Source: Treponema_I sp045599005 (GTDB taxonomy: Bacteria > Spirochaetota > Spirochaetia > Treponematales > Treponemataceae). Taken from it: a stretch of 64,000 nt of DNA. A program made the translations under genes and the position numbers. Shown one piece after another: positions 15,600 through 24,442 of this stretch. The notes under the pieces were generated by a model. The model saw only the letters and a list, made by a program, of their open reading frames with translations, made no database searches and was not told where the DNA came from. How positions within the stretch are numbered: position 1 is the first letter of the stretch; each line of letters opens with the position of its first letter. The stretch lies in contig JAZRVF010000015.1 in NCBI GenBank assembly GCA_045599005.1, positions 140,074 through 204,073 on the forward strand, read 5' to 3'.

Positions 15600-17687
15600 T
15601 CAGTCCTCCGGATTTGAGACAGTGATGAATTCTTTTGCGGCGGCAATAACCTCGTCAGCAATTTTTCCGCTGATCGGGTCATAATGGTCGAAAGAAGTCT
15701 CAAAACTTCCAGTACCGCTTGTGATTGAACGCAGATCAATCGCGTACTTCAGCAGCTCAGCCTGTGGTGCCTGTGCCCGTATTTCCTCAATGCCGCCACC
15801 GATCTCGCTCTGTCCCAGAATGCGTCCCCGTTTTCCGGACATGTCGGACATAATGTCGCCCAGATACTTTGTCTCAACCCACACAGTTATGTTCATGACC
15901 GGCTCAAGCAGAATGGGGCCCGCCTGGCGCATCGCATCCCTGAAAGCATTTCTCGCCGCAATCTTGAAGGCCAGCTCCGATGAATCAACCGGATGCTCCT
16001 TGCCGTCAAGAACAGTGGCTGCAACATCCACAACCGGGTAACCTGCAAGGACACCGTTCATCATTGCTTCCTTAACGCCTTTCTCCACACCGGGAATGTA
16101 GCTTTTTGAGATCGCGCCGCCGAACACAGCATTTGTAAACCTGTATTCCTCACCGCGGGCAAGAGGTTCCACTGCAAGAACAACCCGCCCGAACTGTCCG
16201 TGTCCGCCGGACTGTTTCTTGTGTGTATACTCTGACTGGGCCTTGTTCCGGATTGTCTCCCTGTACGCAACCCTGGGCACAGAAGTGATCACGTTCAGTC
16301 TGTTCTGCTTCCGGAGTCTGTCCAGTACAATGTTTATGTGCAGCTCACCCATGCCGGAGAAAACATTCTGCTTTGTCTCAGGATTGTACCTGTATGACAG
16401 AGTCCTGTCCTCTTCCGCCACATGGGCAAGAATCTCACTCATTTTGTCTTCTTCTTTCTTGTCACCTGCAGAAACCGCCATTGAATAAACCGGCTCAGGA
16501 TGACGGAGACGCACAAAAGGCAGCGCGTTCTGGTCAGCGCTTAAAGTATCGCTTGTAAGAGCCACAGGAAGTTTTGTCGCCACGATGATGTCACCAGCCT
16601 CTGCCCTACGGATCTCCTCAAGTTTCTTGCCTGTTGCCCGGAAAATCTTGCCGACTTTTTCCCTGCGGTTCTCACGCCGGTTCCAGTATTCAGTTTCTGC
16701 AGAAAAAGATCCTGTAATAACTTTAATGTAGGACAGTTTGCCGCTGAACTGGTCACTGGCAGTTTTCACAACAAGAGCCGAAGTTTCAGCCTCAGGCCCG
16801 ATTTTTATTACAGAAGTGTTTTCCCCGTCTTTTGCAGTCTCAATGGCACCAAGAGGAGACGGAGCGATCTCGGCGATAAAGTCAAGAACCGGAACAATTC
16901 CGGAGTTTTTCACCGTAACACCAGCAAAAGCCGGAACAATCCTGTTGTTCGCAAAGGCAATCTTCAGTCCGGCAGCAATCTCCTCGTTTGTCAGTTCGCC
17001 TTCATCAATGAATTTTATAAGGAGCTCGTCATCACCTTCAGCTGCGGCTCCGGCCAGCTGGCCAACAGCACTGCGGTAATCTTCCATATATTCAGCAGGA
17101 ATCTCAGAAGCCTCTTCCTTTGCCCCGTCAGCGGGAACAAAATACGCCTTACCATGAAGCACATCTATCACGCCTCTGTAATCAGCGCCGGTGCCCATGG
17201 GTATGGTCACGGAACACACTTCCACATTGAATTTATCATGCACGTCCTTTACTGCAGCCACTGCATCAGAACGGGGCTCCTCAAGATGGTTCACAAAAAT
17301 CATGCGCGGTTTGTTGCGCCGGTCAAGATCACGCCACAGTTTTACAGTCTCAATCTGGGCACCGTTACGGCTGTCAACCAGAATAAGTGCCATCTCACTG
17401 GAGCGGAATGCGGAAATCACTTCGCCAACAAAATCCGCAGATCCGGGAGTGTCCCAGAAATTCATGTTCATGTCTTTCCATGAAAGATGGGACAGAGACG
17501 CGTAAACAGAAATATGACGCTCAATCTCTTCAGGAGAAAAGTCGCTTACGGTTTTTCCCGAGGAAACACTTTCTGTCCTGCCGATCGCACCACCTGCAAA
17601 CAGAAGCTGTTCCATCAATGTTGTCTTTCCAGTCTGACCATGACCTGCAATTGTAACATTTCTCAGTTTTTCAGTTGAAAAATCCAT
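15600..17687 (-). CDS. EF-G-like translational GTPase (EF-G2 lineage)
   Basis: The ATG at 17687 (AAAGGAGAATTT before it) gives 695 residues; the longer frame to 17780 has no RBS. Domain order is that of EF-G: a GTPase domain with P-loop GHGQTGKTT (residues 14-22) and G3 WDTPGSADF near 78, domain II, and domains III-V (YRYNPETKQNVFSGMGELHI, then GGHGQFGRVVLAVEP). The P-loop resembles EF-G2-type paralogues rather than canonical EF-G (GHIDAGKT). The G4 motif reads VNHLEE instead of NKxD. It therefore may not act as the housekeeping translocase. A role in ribosome recycling or stress is a guess. Confidence 0.85.
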   Translation of the reverse strand: MDFSTEKLRNVTIAGHGQTGKTTLMEQLLFAGGAIGRTESVSSGKTVSDFSPEEIERHISVYASLSHLSWKDMNMNFWDTPGSADFVGEVISAFRSSEMALILVDSRNGAQIETVKLWRDLDRRNKPRMIFVNHLEEPRSDAVAAVKDVHDKFNVEVCSVTIPMGTGADYRGVIDVLHGKAYFVPADGAKEEASEIPAEYMEDYRSAVGQLAGAAAEGDDELLIKFIDEGELTNEEIAAGLKIAFANNRIVPAFAGVTVKNSGIVPVLDFIAEIAPSPLGAIETAKDGENTSVIKIGPEAETSALVVKTASDQFSGKLSYIKVITGSFSAETEYWNRRENRREKVGKIFRATGKKLEEIRRAEAGDIIVATKLPVALTSDTLSADQNALPFVRLRHPEPVYSMAVSAGDKKEEDKMSEILAHVAEEDRTLSYRYNPETKQNVFSGMGELHINIVLDRLRKQNRLNVITSVPRVAYRETIRNKAQSEYTHKKQSGGHGQFGRVVLAVEPLARGEEYRFTNAVFGGAISKSYIPGVEKGVKEAMMNGVLAGYPVVDVAATVLDGKEHPVDSSELAFKIAARNAFRDAMRQAGPILLEPVMNITVWVETKYLGDIMSDMSGKRGRILGQSEIGGGIEEIRAQAPQAELLKYAIDLRSITSGTGSFETSFDHYDPISGKIADEVIAAAKEFITVSNPED

Positions 17688-17854
17688 AAATTCTCCTTTA
17701 CTTTTCAGTAAGTGAACAGTTTGAAATTCAGAATCCGCAACGCAGATCCGCAGCATTTTGCTCCTATGTTTTTTTCCCATACAAGATCAGAAATCACATT
17801 GATTTCCGCCTGCCATGAACTTTATGGTCAAATTATGAGTCCGCATTTTATCAG

Positions 17855-17883
17855 TTGTCAAGTTTTTTAATAGTCCCTATAAT
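17855..17883 (+). promoter_or_regulatory. Strong sigma70-type promoter
   Basis: TTGTCA at 17855-17860 and TATAAT at 17878-17883 are separated by exactly 17 bp, 23 bp before the coiled-coil protein start. Confidence 0.8.
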
Positions 17884-17906
17884 CTTTAAGTATCCGGAGG
17901 CACGAC

Positions 17907-19070
17907 ATGAACGCAGACACAAAAACACTCAGCGAACTCAACAAACTTAATGATTCATTGAAAACAAAACTTTCAGAAATCGAAAAGAAAATAGGATTCC
18001 AGCTCCTTTCTGATACTGAATTCCGTGCCTCTGAGGAAGTGACGCAGCAGTACGTCCAGTTCATCGAAGAAAAGGCATCCCTTCAGAAAAACCTTGAGGA
18101 AACAGAACTTCTTGAAAAGAACATCGAGGAGAAAACCAAAGAGATCAAAGCTCTGGCTCTTGCAATCACAGACAGCAAAAAACGTGAGAAAGAAGCTTAC
18201 CTCAGACTTGGAAACTATCTCTATGACAATTACACACAGGTTCTGGCTGTATGCTTCGGTCCCTCCTATGCGGAAGCCGCCACACTTAAAAACACGATCT
18301 CACAGCTTAAAAACCAGCAGGACACCATTGAGGAGACAATGGAACATCAGAACTTCCTTTCCCGCATGGTTTCCCAGGTAAAAAAGCAGACTGTAAACAC
18401 AAACATTGCAATGACAGGCCGCAAACTTGATTCTCTCCTTGAAAGCAGTGCAAAATCCGCATTTGAGACTGATTCCCTTACAGCTGAGACCGGCGGACAG
18501 CCCTATTCAGACTGCGTGGAAATCAGGAACGAGCGTGCATCTTTCCTTAACAACCTGTCCCAGTTCGAGGCACAGAAGGCTTCCATGACAGAGGAACTTA
18601 AGGCAAGGGACAAGAAATCCTCAGTAAACGCAAAGATTGCAGACACGGAACAGAGCATGGCAAAGCTTGAGACTCTTGCAGGTCATGACTTTGTAAAAAA
18701 TTACATTACACGGGACGCTGAGATTCTCACAGAATTTCCTGCTGCCTATGCCGGACTTTTCGCACAGGCTCTGGAACTGAAGAAAAAGCTGACAGACACA
18801 AATCTCCGCATTGACATCTGCAATTTTGAGCAGGAACTCAGGAACATCCGCAAAAACATTGATTCAATGAGCAGAGAGACTGAGAACAACAAGGAAAGCA
18901 TTGCAAAACTGAATGCCCGGAACGCGACCCTTGCCTCAGAAATCCAGAATGCACAGACAAGATTCGATGAGGTGACGCAGAAAAAAGCTGATACCGAAGC
19001 GGAACTGGCGCAGAAAAACACTGATAAAACTTCAGAAAAAAATTCTGACTCTGCTTCTGCTGAAAACTGA
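17907..19070 (+). CDS. Coiled-coil protein of unknown function
   Basis: The 387-residue product is highly charged, rich in Glu, Lys, Leu and Asn, with heptad-like stretches throughout (for example NKLNDSLKTKLSEIEKKIGF and LARNATLASEIQ-type repeats near 320-360). It has no signal peptide or membrane segment and ends with a low-complexity Ser/Thr/Glu tail. CGGAGG lies 9 nt before the ATG and a strong promoter precedes it; a terminator follows the stop at once, so it is a single-gene unit. Such proteins are usually structural or scaffold proteins, but no family was recognised. Confidence 0.8.
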   Translation: MNADTKTLSELNKLNDSLKTKLSEIEKKIGFQLLSDTEFRASEEVTQQYVQFIEEKASLQKNLEETELLEKNIEEKTKEIKALALAITDSKKREKEAYLRLGNYLYDNYTQVLAVCFGPSYAEAATLKNTISQLKNQQDTIEETMEHQNFLSRMVSQVKKQTVNTNIAMTGRKLDSLLESSAKSAFETDSLTAETGGQPYSDCVEIRNERASFLNNLSQFEAQKASMTEELKARDKKSSVNAKIADTEQSMAKLETLAGHDFVKNYITRDAEILTEFPAAYAGLFAQALELKKKLTDTNLRIDICNFEQELRNIRKNIDSMSRETENNKESIAKLNARNATLASEIQNAQTRFDEVTQKKADTEAELAQKNTDKTSEKNSDSASAEN

Positions 19071-19100
19071 TTCTGAAGAGTCTGTTAATCAGAATTTTTT
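19069..19100 (+). terminator. Terminator directly after the coiled-coil gene
   Basis: ATTCTGA (19070-19076) pairs perfectly with TCAGAAT (19089-19095), followed by TTTTTG. It overlaps the stop codon. Confidence 0.85.
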
Positions 19101-19146
19101 GCTATATTTTGGATATTTTAGAGTTTTTCTTTTAGCAACCCTGTGG

Positions 19147-19152
19147 TATACT
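19147..19152 (+). promoter_or_regulatory. Extended -10 box 6 nt before the phosphatase start
   Basis: TGGTATACT is an extended -10 element that ends 6 nt before the ATG at 19159. There is no Shine-Dalgarno between them. Transcription would start at or next to the ATG. Confidence 0.5.
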
Positions 19153-19158
19153 TTTCCT

Positions 19159-21228
19159 ATGGTGAAATGTAGTTACCCAAAAAACGTTTTTTTCTCTTTA
19201 ATTGCAGCGTTAATACTTGGCAGCAGTCTTTTCGTCAGCTGTTCCGGTTCAGATTATGAAAAAATCATGCTTATGGACAATCTTTACGTAAGCACGGATG
19301 AAGTGACTTATGAAGAGATCGCTGCAGAAGACACCAGAAATCTAGCAGATCTTCTTCCTGATCATGAAGGACTTGTCTGGCTCAAGACATATTTTACCGT
19401 ACCGGCTTCCCTTCGCTACGATGATCTCGCCTTTTATGCAGGCCGTCCCCAGCTGGCAGACAAAGTCTATATAAACGGTCAGGCCATCGGACAGGGCGGG
19501 AGTCTGCCGCCCCACCCTTTCTCAGCCGGTCTTGGTTTTCGCGCCTACAACATTCCCAAGTCACTTCTGGATCTGGACGGTCCAAACTGTGTAAAAATGT
19601 GCATCTGGGTGTCAGGGCACGGCGGACTTGATACAGACCTGTTCATCGCCGAGGAGTCAAAAGTTAATTACCGTGCTGACGTATTTCACTTTTTCTACAG
19701 CAAACTTACGATGATCTACAGCTTCGTGATGATAGTCATTTTCATTTTTTACTTCTGTCTGTACATCCGCAACAGAAATGACAAGCACCACATTTTCTTC
19801 GCACTTATGAACCTGAGTTCTGCTGCCTTCCTTATGTCCTTTTATCCAAGTGAACTGCCGGGACTCATAAACAGCGGGCTTTCATATCTGCTTTTTTACA
19901 AGATTTTCTTCATTACAGGAGGCCTTCTTACCGGTTTCTTCGTAAACTCATTCATAATCAATTATTTAGGCTACAAACGGATCAATGAATCTTTCATGAC
20001 CCGTCTGATCATCCTTCTTGTTCCTGTTTTCCTCTGTTTCTGTATTCCTTCTTATACAACAATAACAAGGCTGCTTCCTCTGATCATCGCATTCATTCTG
20101 TGCCAGCTTATTTTTTCAGTCATCTGGATTTTCAACATCACCTTTGTCACAAGAAACGACAATACTGATAAAATCCGTAGCCTTTTCGGCTGTTTCTATT
20201 CAGTCTATATTGGACTGATCTTTGACCTGATTGTCCACGTCATACTCAAACTGAATGAATGGCCGGTAATGACTCTTATCGGCTGGCAGGGCACACTGAT
20301 CACTTTTCTGATCGTCCTTACACGGGATTACAACAAGATTGCAACCAGACTGAAAACACTGAACTCTCAGCTTCAGGAAGAAATTGACCAGAAAACAAAA
20401 GCCATCCAGGAAAAAAATGATATGCTCCAACAGGAACATGACAGAATTTCCCGTGAATTTGGATTTGCCACCCATGTCCAGCAGTCATTCTTTCCCCACT
20501 TTGTGAACAATCTTAAGGGTTGGGACATTTCGGTCTATTTCCGTCCTTTGGAACCTGTCTCCGGAGACATGTACAATTTCTACACAGAAAGAAACAGACT
20601 GGAAGGATTCGGAATCTTTGACGTTTCAGGTCATGGTCTTGCGGCCGGTCTTGTTACAATGCTTACCCAGAATCTGATCTCACAGCATTTCATGAACGGA
20701 AACATTCCTGATGAAAATGGAAACAAAAAGCCCCTTCCTCAGGTAATGGAAGAAATCAGCGACCATATCATCCAGGAGAAGGGACAGATTGAGAATTATC
20801 TCGTCGGAACCCTATGCCGCTTTGAACAGAAGAGCAATAAGGTTGAGATGGTCAATGTTGGAAGTCCTCCATTGCTTCTGTACAGCTCGGCAAAAAAAAC
20901 CACAGAAGAGATTCTTCCCTCAAACGGAGCTTCCCAGTTCGGAATGATTGGATTTGAAGGTCTCTCAGTTTCTTTTTCTCTTTCAGAGTTTGAGATGTCA
21001 GAAAACGATGTTCTGGTGGCTTATACAGACGGCCTCAATGAATCCGTAAACCCCTTGAACGAACAGTTCGGACGTCAGCGCATCGCCGAAGCTTTACAGA
21101 AATATGGAGACAATGCAACTGCACAGCAGATCAAGGAATCTATCATGGAAGAGTTTGAAAAATTCCGGGAAAAAGTTCCTCTTGGAGATGACATTACATT
21201 GATTGTAATGAAACGCACTTCAGTTTGA
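19159..21228 (+). CDS. Membrane-anchored SpoIIE-type (PP2C) protein phosphatase with 7TM sensor
   Basis: The ATG at 19159 gives 689 residues and starts right at a lipoprotein-like signal (LGSSLFVSCSGSDYEK). An extracytoplasmic region of about 150 residues with a jelly-roll look (GLVWLKTYFTVPASL, VYINGQAIGQGGSLP) is followed by about seven hydrophobic helices, matching the 7TMR-DISM architecture. A short coiled coil (ETDQKTKAIQEKNDMLQQEH region) links to a SpoIIE/PP2C domain with FATHVQQSFFP, PVSGDMYNFY, GIFDVSGHGLAAGL and LVAYTDGLNES. It likely converts an envelope signal into Ser/Thr dephosphorylation of an anti-sigma-antagonist-type partner; no partner is adjacent. An earlier in-frame ATG at 19099 overlaps the terminator and is unlikely. 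Confidence 0.85.
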   Translation: MVKCSYPKNVFFSLIAALILGSSLFVSCSGSDYEKIMLMDNLYVSTDEVTYEEIAAEDTRNLADLLPDHEGLVWLKTYFTVPASLRYDDLAFYAGRPQLADKVYINGQAIGQGGSLPPHPFSAGLGFRAYNIPKSLLDLDGPNCVKMCIWVSGHGGLDTDLFIAEESKVNYRADVFHFFYSKLTMIYSFVMIVIFIFYFCLYIRNRNDKHHIFFALMNLSSAAFLMSFYPSELPGLINSGLSYLLFYKIFFITGGLLTGFFVNSFIINYLGYKRINESFMTRLIILLVPVFLCFCIPSYTTITRLLPLIIAFILCQLIFSVIWIFNITFVTRNDNTDKIRSLFGCFYSVYIGLIFDLIVHVILKLNEWPVMTLIGWQGTLITFLIVLTRDYNKIATRLKTLNSQLQEEIDQKTKAIQEKNDMLQQEHDRISREFGFATHVQQSFFPHFVNNLKGWDISVYFRPLEPVSGDMYNFYTERNRLEGFGIFDVSGHGLAAGLVTMLTQNLISQHFMNGNIPDENGNKKPLPQVMEEISDHIIQEKGQIENYLVGTLCRFEQKSNKVEMVNVGSPPLLLYSSAKKTTEEILPSNGASQFGMIGFEGLSVSFSLSEFEMSENDVLVAYTDGLNESVNPLNEQFGRQRIAEALQKYGDNATAQQIKESIMEEFEKFREKVPLGDDITLIVMKRTSV

Positions 21229-22040
21229 AAAAAAATCTGCTTTTAACCACAATTTTTCAGGCATTTCTCTTGAACTGTTTTTTCTGCTTTGCGCAGGAAG
21301 CAGTTCTTTTTTATGACACAAGTCTTTACGGTGATTTACCTTCCGAACTGGAAATTCCTCTATGCAGTTCCGAAGAAGGTTCTCTTCACCAGAGGCGGGA
21401 TTTCTTCGGCTACACAATCTGCTACCGTGAGGAATACGAGCAGGCTGAATGGGCTGCATACACGCTCACAAAGAAAAAGCTTTCAGGCAGCGAATCACGG
21501 GGTAACAACTTCAGGGCTGATCCGCAGATTGTCACCGGTTCTTCCGCTCTTGAAGATTACAGGGGCTCCGGCTTTGACAGAGGCCATCTGGCCCCTGCTG
21601 CAGACATGGCCTATGATGCCGTTGCAATGAGCGAATCTTTTTTTCTCAGCAACATGAGTCCGCAGAACCCCAGTTTCAACAGGGGAATCTGGAAAAAGTG
21701 CGAGGATCAGGCACGGAAACTTGCAGAAGAAGCAGACATTGCCTATATTGTCACAGGTCCAGTTCTTGAGAAACCGGCGGAAGAATACAGTTCCATAGGC
21801 ATAAACCATGTGACTGTGCCTGAGTTTTATTACAAGATCATTCTGCTGTTTTTTGAAGAAGAATCAACTGAAGAAAAGAAAGTGTACAGAGCAGAAGCAT
21901 ACAGCGTAATCGTTCCAAACGAAAAACGGAGCGAACACTGCGAGTTCTTTCTCACAAGCATTGACCAGGTGGAAGAACGCACTGGCCTGGACTTTTTTGC
22001 CGCCCTAAACGACACCTTTGAACAGTTGATTGAAAAATGA
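21225..22040 (+). CDS. Exported DNA/RNA non-specific endonuclease (NucA family)
   Basis: The product of 271 residues begins with a signal peptide (KKNLLLTTIFQAFLLNCFFC ... FAQ). The beta-beta-alpha-metal nuclease motif is GFDRGHLAPAADM near 116-128 (DRGH active site), followed by SNMSPQNPSFNRGIW with the Asn metal ligand. It starts with TTG, whose last two bases with the next A form the stop of the upstream phosphatase (TTGA). No Shine-Dalgarno is seen, so translation probably depends on coupling. It likely degrades extracellular or periplasmic nucleic acid for nutrition. Confidence 0.88.
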   Translation: MKKNLLLTTIFQAFLLNCFFCFAQEAVLFYDTSLYGDLPSELEIPLCSSEEGSLHQRRDFFGYTICYREEYEQAEWAAYTLTKKKLSGSESRGNNFRADPQIVTGSSALEDYRGSGFDRGHLAPAADMAYDAVAMSESFFLSNMSPQNPSFNRGIWKKCEDQARKLAEEADIAYIVTGPVLEKPAEEYSSIGINHVTVPEFYYKIILLFFEEESTEEKKVYRAEAYSVIVPNEKRSEHCEFFLTSIDQVEERTGLDFFAALNDTFEQLIEK

Positions 22041-22100
22041 AAGACAGGAGTCTGCAGAGCAGCAGAAACAGCCTGCAGTTCCGCAGACTGTCTTGGTTTT
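22041..22100 (+). terminator. Long hairpin between the nuclease and hydratase genes
   Basis: AAGACAG...TCTGC (22041-22055, with a 3-nt bulge) pairs with GCAGACTGTCTT (22083-22094), followed by GGTTTTC. The stem is strong but the U-tract is short. It lies between convergent genes. Confidence 0.6.
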
Positions 22101-22126
22101 CTCCACTGCTCCACAGGGCTTAATTA

Positions 22127-24379
22127 TTAACTGCGGTAAAAATTGATAAGACATCCGTCTGCGATGATTTTTCTTTCATCATCAGTAAGCGCACCGATTC
22201 TGAAAGTAAGAGACTTCACAGACTTGCCTTCGATATTCACACAATATGCAGTAACTTCATCCTGTTTTTCAAGAATGGCTTTCTTGACATCCGGAACAAA
22301 AATGTAGTCACCGTTTGCAATTTCTCCATCCTGAGGCATTCTGTCAAAGAGGAAAGGAATCATTCCCCAGTTGATCAGATTTGAGCGGTAGCGCTTTGTT
22401 GCATACTCAACCGCGATGTTTGCCCAGCCACCCAGAACCTTCTGGCATGAAGCGGCCTGCTCGCGTGCAGAACCGTCACCCGGTTTTACGGCATAGATTG
22501 TTGAACCAAGTCCGGCAGCTTTTGCACGTGCGGTAAAATCAGCCTGTGTTCCACCCAGGATGTCTGCAACGGAAGCAACTTCTGCAGCAACAGCAGAATC
22601 TCCGTCTCGGACTGCCTTTGCGCGGCCCACGTATGCAGGATCCTTGCGGGAAAGAGTGAATTCAGCAAGTCCCAGAGGATTTGAGCGGAAACTTGAAGTT
22701 TCACCGGAAGGAATCAGTTCGTCAGTTGTGGTTACAGGGTCCGCAATCACAGAGACAACCTTGAGCAGAAGATCATCTGTGAGGGCGGGCATCTTCGGCC
22801 AGTCTTTGATATTGGGACCGAACTGGATCTCAACCTCAGGATGAGCGACACCCTTGCTGTCATAAACACGGTTTGCATAGATTGAAGAATCAAAATAGTA
22901 AGCGCGCTTTGTAAATTCACCGTCAAATTCTGTTGCAGGAGTAAGGAAGCCCTTGTTTGCGGCGGTTGCGGCAATACTGCGTGCGTCCATAAGGGCAACA
23001 GAAGAAATCTGACCGTTCTGTACTTTTGAGCCTTCGCGGTTGGGGAAGTTTCTGGTTGAATGGCGGATGCTGAATGCATTGTTTGCAGGCGTATCACCGG
23101 CACCGAAACAGGGACCGCAGAATGCTGTCTTAAGTACGGTTCCTGTCTGCATAAGATCAGCTGCAACACCGTTCTTAACCAGTTCCATATAAACGGGCAT
23201 ACTTGCCGGGTAAACATTCAGAGTGAATTTACCGTTTCCGATTGATTTTCCGCGGAGAATGTCACTTGCCTCACAGATGTTCTCAAATCCACCGCCGGCA
23301 CATCCTGCAATCACACCCTGATCACAGTAAAGTTTACCGTCAATCACTTTGTCTTTAAGTGAATAATTGATTCTGTCACCGAAAGAAATCTTTGCCTTCT
23401 TTTCTGTCTCTGCAAGAACATCAAGAAGATTTGCATTCACGTCCTCGATTGTATAGACATTACTGGGATGGAAAGGCATCGCGATCATCGGTTTGATTTT
23501 TGAAAGATCAACTTCCACAACACCGTCGTAATAAGCAAGCGCCCCGGGTGTCAGAGGTCTGTAATCACCTTCGCGGCCGTGGATTGAATAGAACTGACGG
23601 ATTTTTTCATCGGTTGTCCAGATTGAAGACAGACAGGTGGTTTCTGTAGTCATTACATCAATACCGATACGGAAGTCGGCGCTGAGACCGGCAACACCGG
23701 GACCGACGAATTCCATAACCTTGTTCTTTACATAACCTTTGTCAAAAACTGCACCGATGATTGCCAGAGCAACGTCCTGGGGACCGACACCTTTCTGGAC
23801 GCTTCCTTTAAGATAAACAGCTGTCACAGCGGGAAGAGCAACATCATAGGTTTTGCCAAGGAGCTGCTTTGCAAGTTCGCCGCCGCCTTCACCGATTGCC
23901 ATTGTTCCCAGAGCACCATAGCGGGTGTGACTGTCACTTCCCAGAATCATTCCGCCGACAGTTGCCAGAGTTTCGCGGGCAAACTGATGGATTACGGCCT
24001 GATGTGGCGGCACATAGATTCCGCCGTATTTCTGGGCGCAGGTAAGTCCGAACATGTGGTCATCTTCGTTGATTGTTCCGCCTACTGCACAAAGACTGTT
24101 ATGACAGTTGGTAAGAACATAGGGCAGCGGGAATTTTTCCAGACCTGATGCACGTGCAGTCTGAATGATTCCTACAAAAGTAATGTCATGTGAAGTGATT
24201 TTGTCGAATTTGATTTTAAGAGCCTGAGAATCACCTGATGTGTTGTGATTCTGCAGAATTCCGTAAGCCATTGTCTGCTTACGTGCTTCATCTTTTGAAA
24301 AAGCAGAAGATGCTTCTGTCTCTGCAATAAGAGTGGTGCCGTCTTTAAGGAAAGCACCGGAATTCCAAAGTGTGACCAT
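22127..24379 (-). CDS. Aconitase-family hydratase (YbhJ-like)
   Basis: The 750-residue product belongs to the aconitase superfamily of [4Fe-4S] hydro-lyases. Visible features are TNCHNSLCAVGGTINEDDH, LGSDSHTRYGALGTMAIGEG (the GSDSHT substrate loop), cluster cysteines around GCAGGGFEN and AFCGPCFGAGDTPANN, and the swivelling domain near the C-terminus (KRYRSNLINWGMIPF, which carries the SNL-x-x-G-x-x-P motif). Length and divergence fit the YbhJ-type paralogue rather than AcnA or AcnB; the true substrate is uncertain. AGGGG precedes the ATG and an extended -10 (TGGTATACT) lies about 30 bp upstream. The gene stands alone. Confidence 0.85.
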   Translation of the reverse strand: MVTLWNSGAFLKDGTTLIAETEASSAFSKDEARKQTMAYGILQNHNTSGDSQALKIKFDKITSHDITFVGIIQTARASGLEKFPLPYVLTNCHNSLCAVGGTINEDDHMFGLTCAQKYGGIYVPPHQAVIHQFARETLATVGGMILGSDSHTRYGALGTMAIGEGGGELAKQLLGKTYDVALPAVTAVYLKGSVQKGVGPQDVALAIIGAVFDKGYVKNKVMEFVGPGVAGLSADFRIGIDVMTTETTCLSSIWTTDEKIRQFYSIHGREGDYRPLTPGALAYYDGVVEVDLSKIKPMIAMPFHPSNVYTIEDVNANLLDVLAETEKKAKISFGDRINYSLKDKVIDGKLYCDQGVIAGCAGGGFENICEASDILRGKSIGNGKFTLNVYPASMPVYMELVKNGVAADLMQTGTVLKTAFCGPCFGAGDTPANNAFSIRHSTRNFPNREGSKVQNGQISSVALMDARSIAATAANKGFLTPATEFDGEFTKRAYYFDSSIYANRVYDSKGVAHPEVEIQFGPNIKDWPKMPALTDDLLLKVVSVIADPVTTTDELIPSGETSSFRSNPLGLAEFTLSRKDPAYVGRAKAVRDGDSAVAAEVASVADILGGTQADFTARAKAAGLGSTIYAVKPGDGSAREQAASCQKVLGGWANIAVEYATKRYRSNLINWGMIPFLFDRMPQDGEIANGDYIFVPDVKKAILEKQDEVTAYCVNIEGKSVKSLTFRIGALTDDERKIIADGCLINFYRS

Positions 24380-24442
24380 ACAAAACCCCTTTTTTGGTAC
24401 TGATGCGCTCAGTATACCAAAAACGGGGCCCTGTCTTCAATG

